Source of the DNA: Tolypeutes matacus
Taxonomy: Eukaryota > Chordata > Mammalia > Cingulata > Chlamyphoridae
Direction: 5' to 3'
Assembly: GCA_026826555.1 (NCBI GenBank)
Contig: JAKSZT010053769.1
Span: 9,005,842 to 9,069,841 of the forward strand
DNA: 64,000 nucleotides
Part shown: one piece after another, positions 1-11,900 of the stretch
How positions within the stretch are numbered: position 1 is the stretch's first letter
Layout: each line of letters starts with the position of its first letter
Notes under the pieces: generated by a model
Seen by the model: only the letters and a program-made list of their open reading frames with translations
The model's database searches: none
Told to the model about the DNA's origin: nothing
Made by a program: the position numbers and the translations under genes

Positions 1-1207
1 ACAGTGGCAACCCAGGTAGAAAAGCCATATTACATATTGAAACTGAGAAGTAGGAGAAAATTAAGGTAAACCTGACAGATCTCAAATGGAATATTTAGGG
101 AAAGAAGTATATGGTGGGAATCAACTTTAGCTGTCTGAGGGAAGACATCTTTACTCTTCATAAATAGCTCTTACTGTCCACAAGGAAACAGGAGGTTCAA
201 ATGACTGTCATCCTCGTCCTGGAGGGTAATTTTTATGTATCTGTGGTATTTATAATGATAATGTTTACCACCTAAAAGGTCGGGACTTTCCTTACTATTA
301 TTCTTTTGGCTTTGCAACCTCCCAAAAGAATATTTTCTATATGCCTTTCATCTTTTACTCTTTGGGATTTAAGTCCCACTAAGCATTTGTGGAGGGCAAG
401 ATGAGACATAGCCAGGAAGCTTCCGGTATTCTGTTTCAGTTGTGGTCTACATAATAAGTTTGAAAAGTGATGTTGTGAAATAAATGTATTTCCCTACTGT
501 TGTTGGGGTACACTTCTTTCTTCAACCTAGGAGGAGTGTTTACTTTTGGATTTTAACACGAAGCCTAAACTCAACAAAACAATGCTTGTGAAAAGAAAGT
601 CAATGATTTACATTTTGCTAGGTAGCAGCTTAACCAAGTGGATTAAAAATATTTAGCAGTTTCTCCAGTAGCTATGATTGAAGTTACTAGAACAAAACAC
701 ACTTGTCTAAAGTGGCCCCTAAGATATAGTTAGGCTTACATTTTAGTTTGTATAAGTTTTTCTTTATGTTGCTTTTTTCCCCCAATGACTGTTTATGAAA
801 ATATCTACAAATGTTTATGATCCAGCGGTTCTTTTAAGAAGACAAATGTTTAAGAACATCTATTATTTCTGAAAGAGAAAGGGAAAAAGCGATCTCCTTG
901 GCCACATTGCTAACAAGACACAAGCCTTGTATGTGGTTTTCTGCCACCTTGAATATATTTAGTTATTTTAGGAGAATCTTTTATTTTAAAGAAAATATCT
1001 ATAGAAGAGGCCTAATATCTAAAGAATTACAAAGCCTACATAGGATAAACAAAAACCGAATAACATAACTTTAAATGGCACCGTGGCCTATGACTGATGA
1101 CAGTAAAGCACAGACCTGGGCCAGACTGCCTGATTTCAGATCCCCATTCTGCCCCTGGCTATGTGATTGTGGACAATTTACTTCCTCCCCATAACTCTGT
1201 TTCCTCA

Positions 1208-1710
1208 TGTATTAGGGTTCTCTAGGGAAACAAAACCGACAGGAGATATATTATATGTTATATATTATATATTATACATTATACGTTATATATTACATAT
1301 TATATATTATATGATATGCTATATAGTGAGATTTTTATATAGGCATTGGCTTGCACGACTGTGGGATGGGCAAGGCTCAATTCCTTAGGGCAGGCTGCAG
1401 CTGGAACCTCCGATGAAGTTTTTTGCTGGATTCTCCAGGAGAAGCTGGCTGGCTGAAGTAGGGGTAGAAATTCTCCTATCTGACTGCTGAAATCATCACT
1501 TCAAGACCTTCAGCTGATTGGATGAGACGTCTCTCATTGTTGAAGGCAATCTCCTCAGTTGATTGTAGGTGTAATCAGCCATAGATACAATCAACTTAGA
1601 GATGATTTAAATCCAGGAAATACCCTCACAGTAACAGTCAGGCCAGTGCTTGCTTGATTAAAACAACTGGGCACCATAACCTGGCCAACCTGACACATGA
1701 AAACATCACA
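1208..1710 (-). mobile_element. Solo LTR-like element (MaLR-like), inserted in a MIR
   Basis: It begins tgtattaggg and ends catcaca (TG...CA termini). It is flanked by the 5-bp direct repeat cctca (1203-1207 and 1711-1715), as expected for an LTR insertion. The flanks join into one MIR. The antisense orientation is inferred from the 'tgtattag' start, which resembles reverse-complemented MaLR LTRs. It contains an expanded TA-rich stretch. No internal viral gene is present. Confidence 0.7.
1244..1327. repeat. Degenerate TA-rich tandem repeat
   Basis: Imperfect repeats of the form tatattatat / gttatat run through this stretch inside the LTR-like element. Confidence 0.7.
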
Positions 1711-2792
1711 CCTCATATTTGAAAGCCCTTAAAATATAGTGCCTGGCACATAGCAGTATATAAACATTTGTTATGTAAAGATAGTTTTGTTACATTATTG
1801 ACTTTGCAAGGAAAGGAAGTTATATTAAGTTAGCACATAAAAGAATCCACATGGGGCAATAAGCAAGAAGGGGAGCTCATGGGAATCCAAAGTTAGGCTC
1901 CCATAATAGCTAAACTTCCTGATGAAGATGAATTTGAGATCTAGGGGGCTTCGTGGATGGTACAAGAGCAATTTGTGGACTTTTATTCTTCTGCTTCGCT
2001 GATAACGCAATGCTGTTTCAGTCCATGTGTCTGCTTTGTTCTGTCCCGCTAGAGTTGGTTTCCTCTGCTTGCTAGTATTTTCTGCTCACTCATAATTTTG
2101 CTAGCATGGATTCTGCCTGCCATGCCCTGACTTTGTTCCTGAGAAAGAGAGAATCTGATTAACTCAAGACATTAGCTTGAACCGGACCTTCACGTCAAAG
2201 GAACTGTGCACGCATGGTGGTTGTCCTTGGAACAGGTGACTGCTGCTGTTCCAATCCGCTGTGTTTGGGGGTCGCTGTGTGGTGTGGTGTGGAATGTGGA
2301 TGGTGGAGATACCACGGCCACATGCAGAGCAGTCACTGCGACTAGAACATCCAGTGGAATTATTGATGGTGCTACCTGGAGGTCCTGGGTGTGGTAGCGA
2401 TAGCCTTATAGCCTAAAGAATAGATATGTGAGAAGGGGGAACAAATAATGAGTGCATGGATCTTACACCCACAGAGCATTTTCTAAAACATTTCTTGGCA
2501 CCCAACTGGACAGAGTAGTACTAGCTCTGGGCAGGGATTACTGACAAACAGTGGCTCATTTCTAGTCTCTTTCCCCTTCTGCTGAAATTACATTTAGAAT
2601 TTGTTTTTTTGTTTGTGTATAGAAACAATAGAAAGATGCAAAAATGTTTTAACATTTGAGGCATTGCAGGATACTTTTGGGGTTCTGAACTTTTGCTCTA
2701 TTTCTGGAGGCTTAATGGGGTGAAACAATGAGCTGAGTATGTGTATTAAAAACCCATAGTTCTTAACCTTACTTTAACTTTGATTTTTACAG

Positions 2793-2930
2793 CTTTTGAC
2801 CGTATTTGGAAATTTTCTAGAGAAAGCAGTTGTCATGGAAATTTTCAGCCCACATTATAGCACACTAGTGTACATGTTTAATGCAGAGTTGGATATGTGT
2901 AAGCACTTGTATAATGAACATGTGAAAGAG
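2793..2930 (+). CDS. DNAH11: DNAH11 exon, tail (window codons 1-46)
   Basis: The exon starts after 'gatttttacag' and ends GAG|gtaagt, a strong donor. It is 138 nt, phase 0 on both sides. The translation starts [14 protein letters not shown] and ends [10 protein letters not shown]. It aligns with the DHC_N1 segment that reads LLDIAGNLLE in DNAH9. It is an internal exon: no start codon context is present and the frame is open at its 5' edge. The upstream exon lies outside the window. Confidence 0.88.
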
Positions 2931-5900
2931 GTAAGTGGTAGATGAAGCTGAACACTTTCATGATGTCATTTTTGTGGGTAATGGCTGTCAATCAGAACTA
3001 TATTTAATGATATCTAAAGATTAGACAGAGACACGAAAACTTTTATGCTTTTGTTCCATTGAATTCCTTATGGAGATGAAGAAGCTGGCTTAGGAACTCT
3101 TCTGATGATCAAATTACATAACACATATGTTTTATATATTTCTACTGTAAGAGAACGATTGCTTACAAGGTTGGAAGGCACTCTGATTAAATTTCTCTTT
3201 CTTCCCCTTTACCTACACATCAACTTGCAGATTGAACATGGAAAGGTAGTTCTTAACAAGAATATGCCATTTACCTCAGGAAATATCAAGTGGGCCAAAG
3301 AGGTCCTTGAACGACTTCAAACGTTTTGGTCAAACTTTGCATCTCTCCATTATCTGTAAGTAGTTAGGCTTATTTCATGGAAAAATTACCTTCATGATAC
3401 AGGCAATTTTTATATAGGGTGGTGAGCTGTTCATATTGGCATTTAAGGAATCATTGGCTTATTTAACTCCTTTTGTTGGTTGGGTTTGTTCAAAAGGACT
3501 CATCTCCATAGTTCTGGAATATTTTTAATGTGACACCTAGAACTTTGTATGTTTCTATGTTTTCATGTTCTTATTTATTTATGTTTTCTTTTCATTTTTC
3601 CTTTTCACCCACAATATATTTGTAGTTTTTTTTTTTTTTAAATTGCCATTGTTTTACTTTTCTCCAGTAAATAACATTCCTTTTGCAGACCTTTGTACCC
3701 TACCCTTCTTGTTGTAGGAATCAGTAACTTGTTGCTTTGGGCATTTAATAAAACCTTTAGAGTTATATTTGTTTCATAAACTGTCTTCTAAAACAAAGAC
3801 ATTTATAAGCATTATTTGCCCTTTTCTGTTACTCTTCCTGATTGTTTATGTTGTATTATCATATATTTTGTATGCTGTATTATTGTAATATAATTAAGCT
3901 GAAATCTATATGTAGAAAAGTAGAAACATCATATTCCTACAGATTCTCAGAAAGTTTTGATGATGCCTTAGTTTATCAGAAGTATGTTGAAATGACAACT
4001 TTACTAGACCAATTTGAAAATCATATATATAACGAATGGAAAAGTAATGTGGATAAAATTTGTGAATTCAGTTTGAATCAACCATTGATTAAATCCAGTG
4101 CCATAAATGGACTTCTCAATGTCAACTTTGACCCAAAGGTAGGCATTTGACTTTTGAAATAGGTCTTAAATAGATATCATTTTTATTAGTAGTATATTTC
4201 TGGAACTAACCATAATTTATATTCTCTTTTGATAAAATAAAATATAATTTCTAGGAGGAGTTTATCTGTAAACAACTTCTAATAGGACTTTGTTTTCTAA
4301 ATTCTATTTTAATTACCCTTTGTTGATCATTTTACCTCACAATTATTTATTTATACTCTCCTCATTAGATAATGTTCTACTTGAGGACAGGGTCCATGTT
4401 ATTTCATCTTTGTATTCTGTGTTTATACATAGTGTCTAGTCCGTGGTACACTTAATAAATATTTGCTGAACTGAATGGAATCGTTAGTCTTTTTCCAGAT
4501 GTTTTCTGGCTTGAATTATTTTCACATATACCAGTATTTCTAGTTAATTGAAATTTCATTATGTAAAGTAAGATTTAGGAAATGAACAGATAATATGGAG
4601 TGAGAGACCTTCTGTCATGCTTTTGAATGGACTTGGTAAATTTTGATTTGTCATAATTTCTTTCAAGGGGAAAATAAGTATGTTGAGTGTATTGGTTAAA
4701 TAGATGGTAATTTTTATAAAACTGTTTTCATAAAAAAGAAAAAACACAGTGTTAATACTAAAAATAATATGAACAGTTAAATAATGTTCAGGATGAAGAA
4801 TATCTTTATTGGCAGCTTTTTTGTTTTTCTTTGATAAACCATTTAACAAAGGGAAATTCCATGTATTTTCTGAATGTATTTTCTCATAATTTCATTATGT
4901 TACATAATGAAAATACAGAAACTTTATTAGCAATTATATATGTATATGTGTAGTATTTTATTTTATTTTATTTTTTAAATTTTTTTTTGTTTTTTTTTTC
5001 TATTTTTATTTTATTTATTTATTTTTTTAACTTTATTTTATTTTATTTATTTATTTTTTATTTATTTGTAGTATTTTAAACAACCTATTTCCAATCTGGT
5101 AGCTTGCTGAATAAAAGGCACAAAATAAGGTTTCTTTTCTATTTTTCTAATATAAATGTGTTCAAGAATATAAGAATATCTATTTGCAAGTTTCCATGAC
5201 GAAAAGTAGATGTAGCTTCAACTGCTGACTGAAATTTTTTAAAAAGATTTATTTATTTATTTCTACTCCCCTCATTATTTGCGCTTGCTATCTGCTTGTC
5301 TTCTTTTTTTTTTTAATTTATTGAAATATATCACTCATACATGAACATACATAAACAATAAGTGTACAGTAATAGTTGTACCTTCTGATTTCATAAAACC
5401 AATTTATAGAAACTAAATTTCTGAGATGTTTTAGGGATAATTCATAGGATTCTACCTGAAGGCTATAACCATGCAAAATATCTTGTACTGGTTCACCTAT
5501 GGAGCCATAACAGAAGTCAACTGGCTTACCTTCTTGAGGATGTTGGGAGGTGTTTCTTTCAGAACCTGTGGGTTAGATATACAGTCAGTTCTGCTACAGT
5601 GTAACATATGTAGTATGAAAGACTGCACAATAAAAAGCACAAGACTTGTGCGCTTGTGCAAAAATGGGGTCGGGGCGTAGCACTCAAAAGCTTTGTCAGT
5701 GACAACATTAAAAAAAAAAAAAAAAGGAACCTAATAAAAGCAGTACCTTTCTATAAATGATTTAGAAATACATGACTATTACAATAAATATGGCACTTTG
5801 CTTTCACAAAGACCTGAAGTTTGCTTGTGGAAGTGGGTGTTGGAAGAGTTGTAGTTTGTGAGTTATTGTGGAATGCTAGGAGGAGGGTGACCTGAAATCA

Positions 5901-8900
5901 GACAGAAAGTAGTAACAGCAGATGGAGATGGGGATGACTCATAACACACCTAGCACACCAGTGAACTGAGGTATGTGGCTGTTTGAGGTGTATGGGTACA
6001 TGCACCTTGTATATTCCCAAGCTTTTTGGTTCAGTTGGGTGCAGTTTTTGGCATTCTCCTACTATTTCTTGCTGATGAAATTGCACATAAGCAAAGGTGA
6101 AATTTGCAGGATGCTCACATTGTTTCCCAAAATATTAATCACATTGGAAGAAATTTGTGTTTTCAAAACAAGCTTTATAACAGAAATGACAATACTGGTA
6201 AAAGATCTATTATGGCATTCCATTCTAGGTCTTGGTGGGCGTGTCATTGCTGTGTTTTACTCAAATTCTCTCTGACGGTGGGCCATAATCAGTGATTTAT
6301 ACCTTTATTATTTATACCTCGACTGCATTTTGGATTTTTGCTTTAAAAGAACATATGAGACAAAAGCTTCTTTACATTGACAGTTTTAAAATATGGTAAT
6401 CATTAGTTGAAATTTTAAGTATTATAAGTTAAACTTGTGTCAAGATAGAATAATATTCTTAAAATATGTAATAATCTGTAATTTTCTTTTGCTAGCTAGT
6501 AACTGTGTTGAGAGAAGTGAAATATCTTTTGATGTTGAAGAAATCGGACATACCGGATTCAGCTTTAGCCATCTTCAAAAAAAGAGACACTATTTTAAAG
6601 GTTTGTGGTTTTAGATATTAGGGGATATTTTGAATATAAATATTTTGAATTTTGATTATTAACATATAAACATTATATTTCTATGTCTTTGAGATAGAGA
6701 AAATATTGCTAACATATTTTGCACTTTTTTGTTTGGGGATTTTCTTTGCCTCTTTCAGTACATCAGAAGTCTTGAGCTTCTTGTGCAAGGGTATAATAAA
6801 CTAAAACAAACACTTCTGGAAGTTGAGTACCCTCTGGTTGAAGATGAACTGAAGGCTCTTGATGATCAACTGAAAGAAGCTGCCACTTTGGTCACATGGC
6901 GGGATGACTGCTGGGAATATATCCAGAGGGTGAAACTGGCCACCTCCGAGCTGGAGCGCAGGGTTGAGCAGACACAGTGCAATATTAAAGTGATGCAGCA
7001 AATGCTGAGAGCTTGGGCGGAGTGTACACTCCTTCCTAGGAGAGATCACAGAAAGGAGACTTTCTTTACTTTGGAGGACAAGGGGGATTTGTTTACTAAA
7101 AAGTACAGATTAATCCAAGAAGATGGCTCTAAGATACACAACTTGGTAGAGGTAATTTCTTTTAAGATTTCAAGTTTTAGAGAAAACCTTTTCATTTAGT
7201 TTAGAGAAAAGAAAAATAAAGATTACTAACTATGTAGGGCTCTTTTATCAGTCCTGAAAGAGCTTTGCATGTAGTTTTGTTGACTATTTAAAATGGAGGA
7301 ATTTGCCTTACTTTCCCTTAATTCCTGTAGTCCTCATGACTCTCCTTTCTGAAGCAAGGGATGTTTTGATTAAGGGTTCGAAGTGAGCTCCTTAACGTTT
7401 GTCATAGTTACAGCCTCTTTTGGATGCTAGTAATAGTTACCACTGTTTGTTGAATGGCCATTATGTGTGGGACACCTTGTTTACATCACCTTATGGAGCC
7501 CTCTCAACCATCTTCTAAGCAACAATAGTTACTCTCCTTTTAGCAAATATTTGAGTTCTTAAAACAGTTGCAGGTACCGGATTATAAATTTAAGAGAAAA
7601 CAGAAAACAAAACAAAACCAAAAAAACCTCCAGAAAGCAGGAAAGAAAACACTGAGGTTAAATTCTAGTTGAAGATAGAAAGAGAAAAATACAAAAGTAT
7701 AATGTCGTTTTGTAAGAAAAACAATGGCAAAATGTAAAGCAGAGTAGGTGGATAGGGGATGGGGGGGTCGGTATTTTATATAGGGTGGTCAGGAAGGCTC
7801 TTTACGAAGGTGACACCTGTTGCAGACCTGAAAGAGGAAGAGAATGAGCCATGTGGCTCTCAGAAAGGTGTTCTAGGTGGAGTCAAGTAAAAAGGCTTTG
7901 AGGTGGAAGCACATGTGACCTGTCCAAGGATCACCTGGAGAGTCAGGATGGCTGAAGCACAGAGACCAAGGGGAATAATAGAAGGGCATGAAGTTGGCAA
8001 AGGACCAAGGGCATGTTACTTGGGATTGGTAGGCCATTATAAGGACTTTGGCATTTGTTCTGGAGACTCTCTTCAAAGGTTTTCCCTGCTGAGTGTAAAC
8101 CACAGGGGAGCCAAGAGGTAGACAGGAAGATCATTAGTTCTTTTAATGATCCAGGTGAGACATGATGGCTTGGGTCAGAGTGGTAGGGTTAAAAGCAATC
8201 ATTTTCTAGATATATTTTGAAAATAGAGCCAGCAGAATTTACTGTAGAGAGTCTGAGAAGAGAGAAGTCAACAGCAAGGATTTTGTCTGAGCAACTGTAA
8301 GAATAGAGCTTCCCTTCACTGATATGGGGAAGACTATTTCAGAGCAGATTTTACAGGAAAAAACAGGAGCTGGTTTTGGATATGTTAGAGTTGCCCAAAG
8401 GGAGATTTTGAGTTAAGCCTGCTGATATGAATGTGAGTCTAGAGTTCAGGGGAGAAGTCCAGGTGAATGACATAGAATTTCGAGTCATGAGCATAGGTAT
8501 GATATGGACATCTATGGAATTAGATGAGATGTGTGGGGCTATGGAATTAGATGAGATGGGGGGGGGGTTGTAGATAGAGAACAGATCCAAGGACTAACTC
8601 TAAATTCCTCCCTGAAGTCAGAGAGAAGAGGAGGATAAAGCACAGGATACTGAAAAAGAGGCTGGGCAGGGAGGTTCCTGGGAAACTAAGTAAAGAGGGT
8701 GTTTTCAAGAAGAAGGGAGAGGTCAGCTCTGTCGCGTAATGACTTGGGACCTGAAGATGAAGACTGAGATTGACAATCAGGTTTGGCAACATGGAAGTCA
8801 TTGGAGGAATGGAAGCCTGATTGCAGCTGACTAATAAGAGAATGGGAGAAATGGGCAGCCAGCAAACTCCAGAGTACTTTTGCTGGGGGGAGGGGGACTG

Positions 8901-11900
8901 AAACTTGGGCAGTAGCTGGAGAATAAATGTTGTAGTTAGGGAGGGCTTTATTTTTAATATTGTTTCCTATTTCATGATGTTTATGTGTTGATTGTAATGA
9001 TCTAGTAGAGAAGGAAAAATTGTTGGAGGAAAGTCCTTGAGGGAATGGAATGTAGTGAATAAAGTAGATGTTGGCTTTAGCTAGAAGCTTGCAGAGTCCA
9101 CATATAGTAACAAGAGGGAAGGAAGAGGATATGAGCACAGTGCTCGTAGGTGGGAGTTAATTTCTCATTGTTCCTGTTTTCTTCAGAAAAAAGGGAGCAT
9201 TGTCAGTGACTGAAAATGAGAATGTGGAAGGAGCTGTTAGAATTTTAAAGAAATCCTAGAAAGCAGGATGCACTGGTCTAGAAGAGTGGAGACATGAATG
9301 GTCTAGGGGAATGAGGTAGGATTCCGGCGTGGTTCTGAGATCCCACTTGAGGTTGGTGATCATGCATTTAAGGTGAGGCCAATCAACATGGCTGCCTGTT
9401 TTATAATGACTGAACCGAAGCTCAGTGAGGCTTACTAAATGCTGCACATCATAAAGCTAGTGGCATGTCGTAGAACTGGGTTTGTACCCATAGCTGTTCG
9501 TTTTTTCCTGTCATGCTATGCAGCTTTCCCCATGCTAATATTAAATTTGATTTAGGGTTATTCAATAAATTAGTAACATTTGGTGAAAGTTTACTTTTTC
9601 AGTTGCATTTGACTTGTGTCATTTATTTAATGCAAGTATGTATTCACAATGCCCAAATGAGCACATTGAGTGGTTCCAGCCTAGGTCCTAGGTCAATTTA
9701 AATTTATGAGACTCTTATTCCTGGGGAGAAGAAGAAGAACCAGCAAAATTACAAAGAAGGAATAATCAACACAGTAGAAGGAGAACCAAGGGAAGCTGAT
9801 GGTCTGGAACTCAAGAGAAGAAAGGATTTGAAGGGTTACACACTTTCCTCACCAAAAAGTGAAGTATGGTGTACTTGATATTATGGGGGGGGGGGGAGAG
9901 AGAGAGAGAAAAAAACAGAGAAAGAGAGAGAGAGAAAGGAAGGAAAGAGAGAGAGAGAGGAAGGGAGGGAGAGAGGAAGGGAGGGAGGGAGGGAGGGAGG
10001 AAGGAAGGAAGGAAGGAAGGAAGGAAGGAAGGAAGGAAGGAAGGAGCAGAAAAGTAATGTTGATCTCAAAGTTTCTTTGACTTCTAAGGTTGATTGAAAT
10101 TTCTAAGAAAGTTTTAATTTTGCCTGTAAATAGGGAATTGCTAGAACAAGACTTTGTTCTCTGCCTTCTTTGATTACTGCTTGAGTGGGTGAGTACACCA
10201 GCTCTCTAAGCTTATGCTTTTTCCTGAAATCAGAACCACAGATGTAGATCTAAGACCTGGGTAGCCTTGAAGGAATCTCAGGGGTGTTCTGACATGTGAA
10301 AGAGTATCTATCTGGAAATTAATTAATTTTTTTTTTTTCAGAAGCATCTTAACTTACTCATGCCATTCACTACTCCTGTTTGTTTACTGGGATGCTGTGA
10401 ATTATATTGTGACCTTAAGAGCTGTTTATGCATTAGAATCTGTCTCATTGAGAACAGATGATGGATGAACAGTTTTTTCTGTTACATTTTCTTGATGATA
10501 AAAAAAAAAAATGTACTTCCCAAACTCTAATCTGGGTTTTTAGACCAGTAAGATTTATGAATACTGATTAAAATGCATTGAAAATATTACTAATACAATA
10601 CATGACTAGAAATTATTAAAAAGCAAACAAACAAGGTTTTACAGTGTTATATCAGAAAAAAAGGTTGGACTAGTTCTAATAAATCGTAGTCACATAGACT
10701 ACACAGATAAGAATGGTTCAGCCCTGGAGGTGGGCAACACAGCATCCCTGAAAGGAGCAGTGCTTAAATTTGTTCGAGGACTAGAAACCTCTAGAACTCT
10801 CTCACCTCCGCCCTGCCTTATCAGGAGCCAGACTTGAAAAAAATTTGAAATCATCATTCTTTTTTTTTTTTTTTTTTTTATAAAATTTTATTGAAGTATA
10901 TCATTCATGCATGAACATACATAAACAAAAAGTGTAGGGGGACGGATGTGGCTCAAACGGTTGGGTGTCCGTCTCCCATATAGAGGGACCTGGATTCGAT
11001 CTCCGGGACCTCCCAGTTAAAAAAAAAAAAAAAAAAGTGTATAGTAAAAGTTGTGAATTTACAAAACAAACATGCATATCACCATACAGGACTCCCATAC
11101 ATCACCCCACCACCAATACCTTACATTGTTGTGAAACATTTGTTTTAAACTATAAAAGAACATTGTTCAACTATTACTACTAACTATAGCCCATTTCTTA
11201 CATTTGGTTTATTTTCCCTGAGCCTAGCCAATTATTAATACTCTGTATTAATATTATATATTTGTTATAGTTCATGAGAGAGCATTCTCATATTTGTCCT
11301 GTTAAGCACAGTCCATCTTCCACCACTCATTCCCTGTGTTATACAGCCCCATGTCTTGTACAATACATTCAAAGTATACACTCAGTGGCTCTCATTTTCA
11401 TCACAGAGTGGTGCTGTCATAGCCTCAGTCAATTTTAGAACATTTTTATTACTCCCAAAGGAAAAATCCTATATTCCCTTTTACTCCTCTGTTGTCTTTT
11501 AGAATTGATATAATATCTTCTTTGCCATTGCTACAAAAATATTATGATATTACTGCTAACTATCATCTATAAGTTACTTTAGTTGTAGTTTCCCCATGTA
11601 TCACCATATTCTTAACAGTTTGTAAAAGAAGAACATTCTTATATTTATACTATTAACCACAATTTTCATCTACCACTGAAATCACTATGTTATACAGTCG
11701 CTAGATTTTTCTCTAGCTTTCTTTCAGTTGACATTTATGTGCACAGACTATCCCTTTCAAGCACAACCACACTTACAAATCAGCAGTGTTAGTTATACTC
11801 AGTATAATGTGTTATCATCAACTCTATTCATTTCTACACTTTTACAGTAAGCCTTTTTAAAAATGCTACATACAGTAAGCATCAGCTCCCATTCTCAACC

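Larger units (their letters stand above)
1105..1790 (+). repeat. MIR SINE split by the LTR-like insertion
   Basis: The left half (1105-1207) contains 'ctggctatgtgattgtggac' and 'tttcctca'. The right half (1716-1790) contains 'gtgcctggcacatagcagta'. These are the conserved core and 3' parts of a MIR in order, separated by the 503-bp insertion. Confidence 0.75.
1..2792 (+). other. DNAH11: DNAH11 intron (5' part outside window)
   Basis: No coding segment with dynein similarity was found. It holds a MIR split by an LTR-like element (1208-1710) and a degenerate TA repeat (about 1244-1327). The remaining sequence (1-1100 and 1800-2792) shows nothing I can name. Confidence 0.7.
4139..6495 (+). other. 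DNAH11: DNAH11 intron, 2357 bp
   Basis: GT-AG intron. It holds an L2 3' end (4345-4480), T-rich low-complexity DNA (4960-5075), and a short antisense SINE tail next to an antisense L1 3' end (5238-5400). Unannotated sequence follows, with an A-run near 5710. Confidence 0.8.

Noticed and set aside
1..2792. An upstream DNAH11 exon
   Set aside because: No frame matches the tail sequence expected before LLTVFGN.
8686..9138. 150-codon minus-strand ORF
   Set aside because: It lies in the ancient interspersed repeat at 7660-9440 and has no independent support.
9859..10080. ORFs rich in Arg, Lys, Glu and Gly
   Set aside because: They are translations of the purine tract in different frames.
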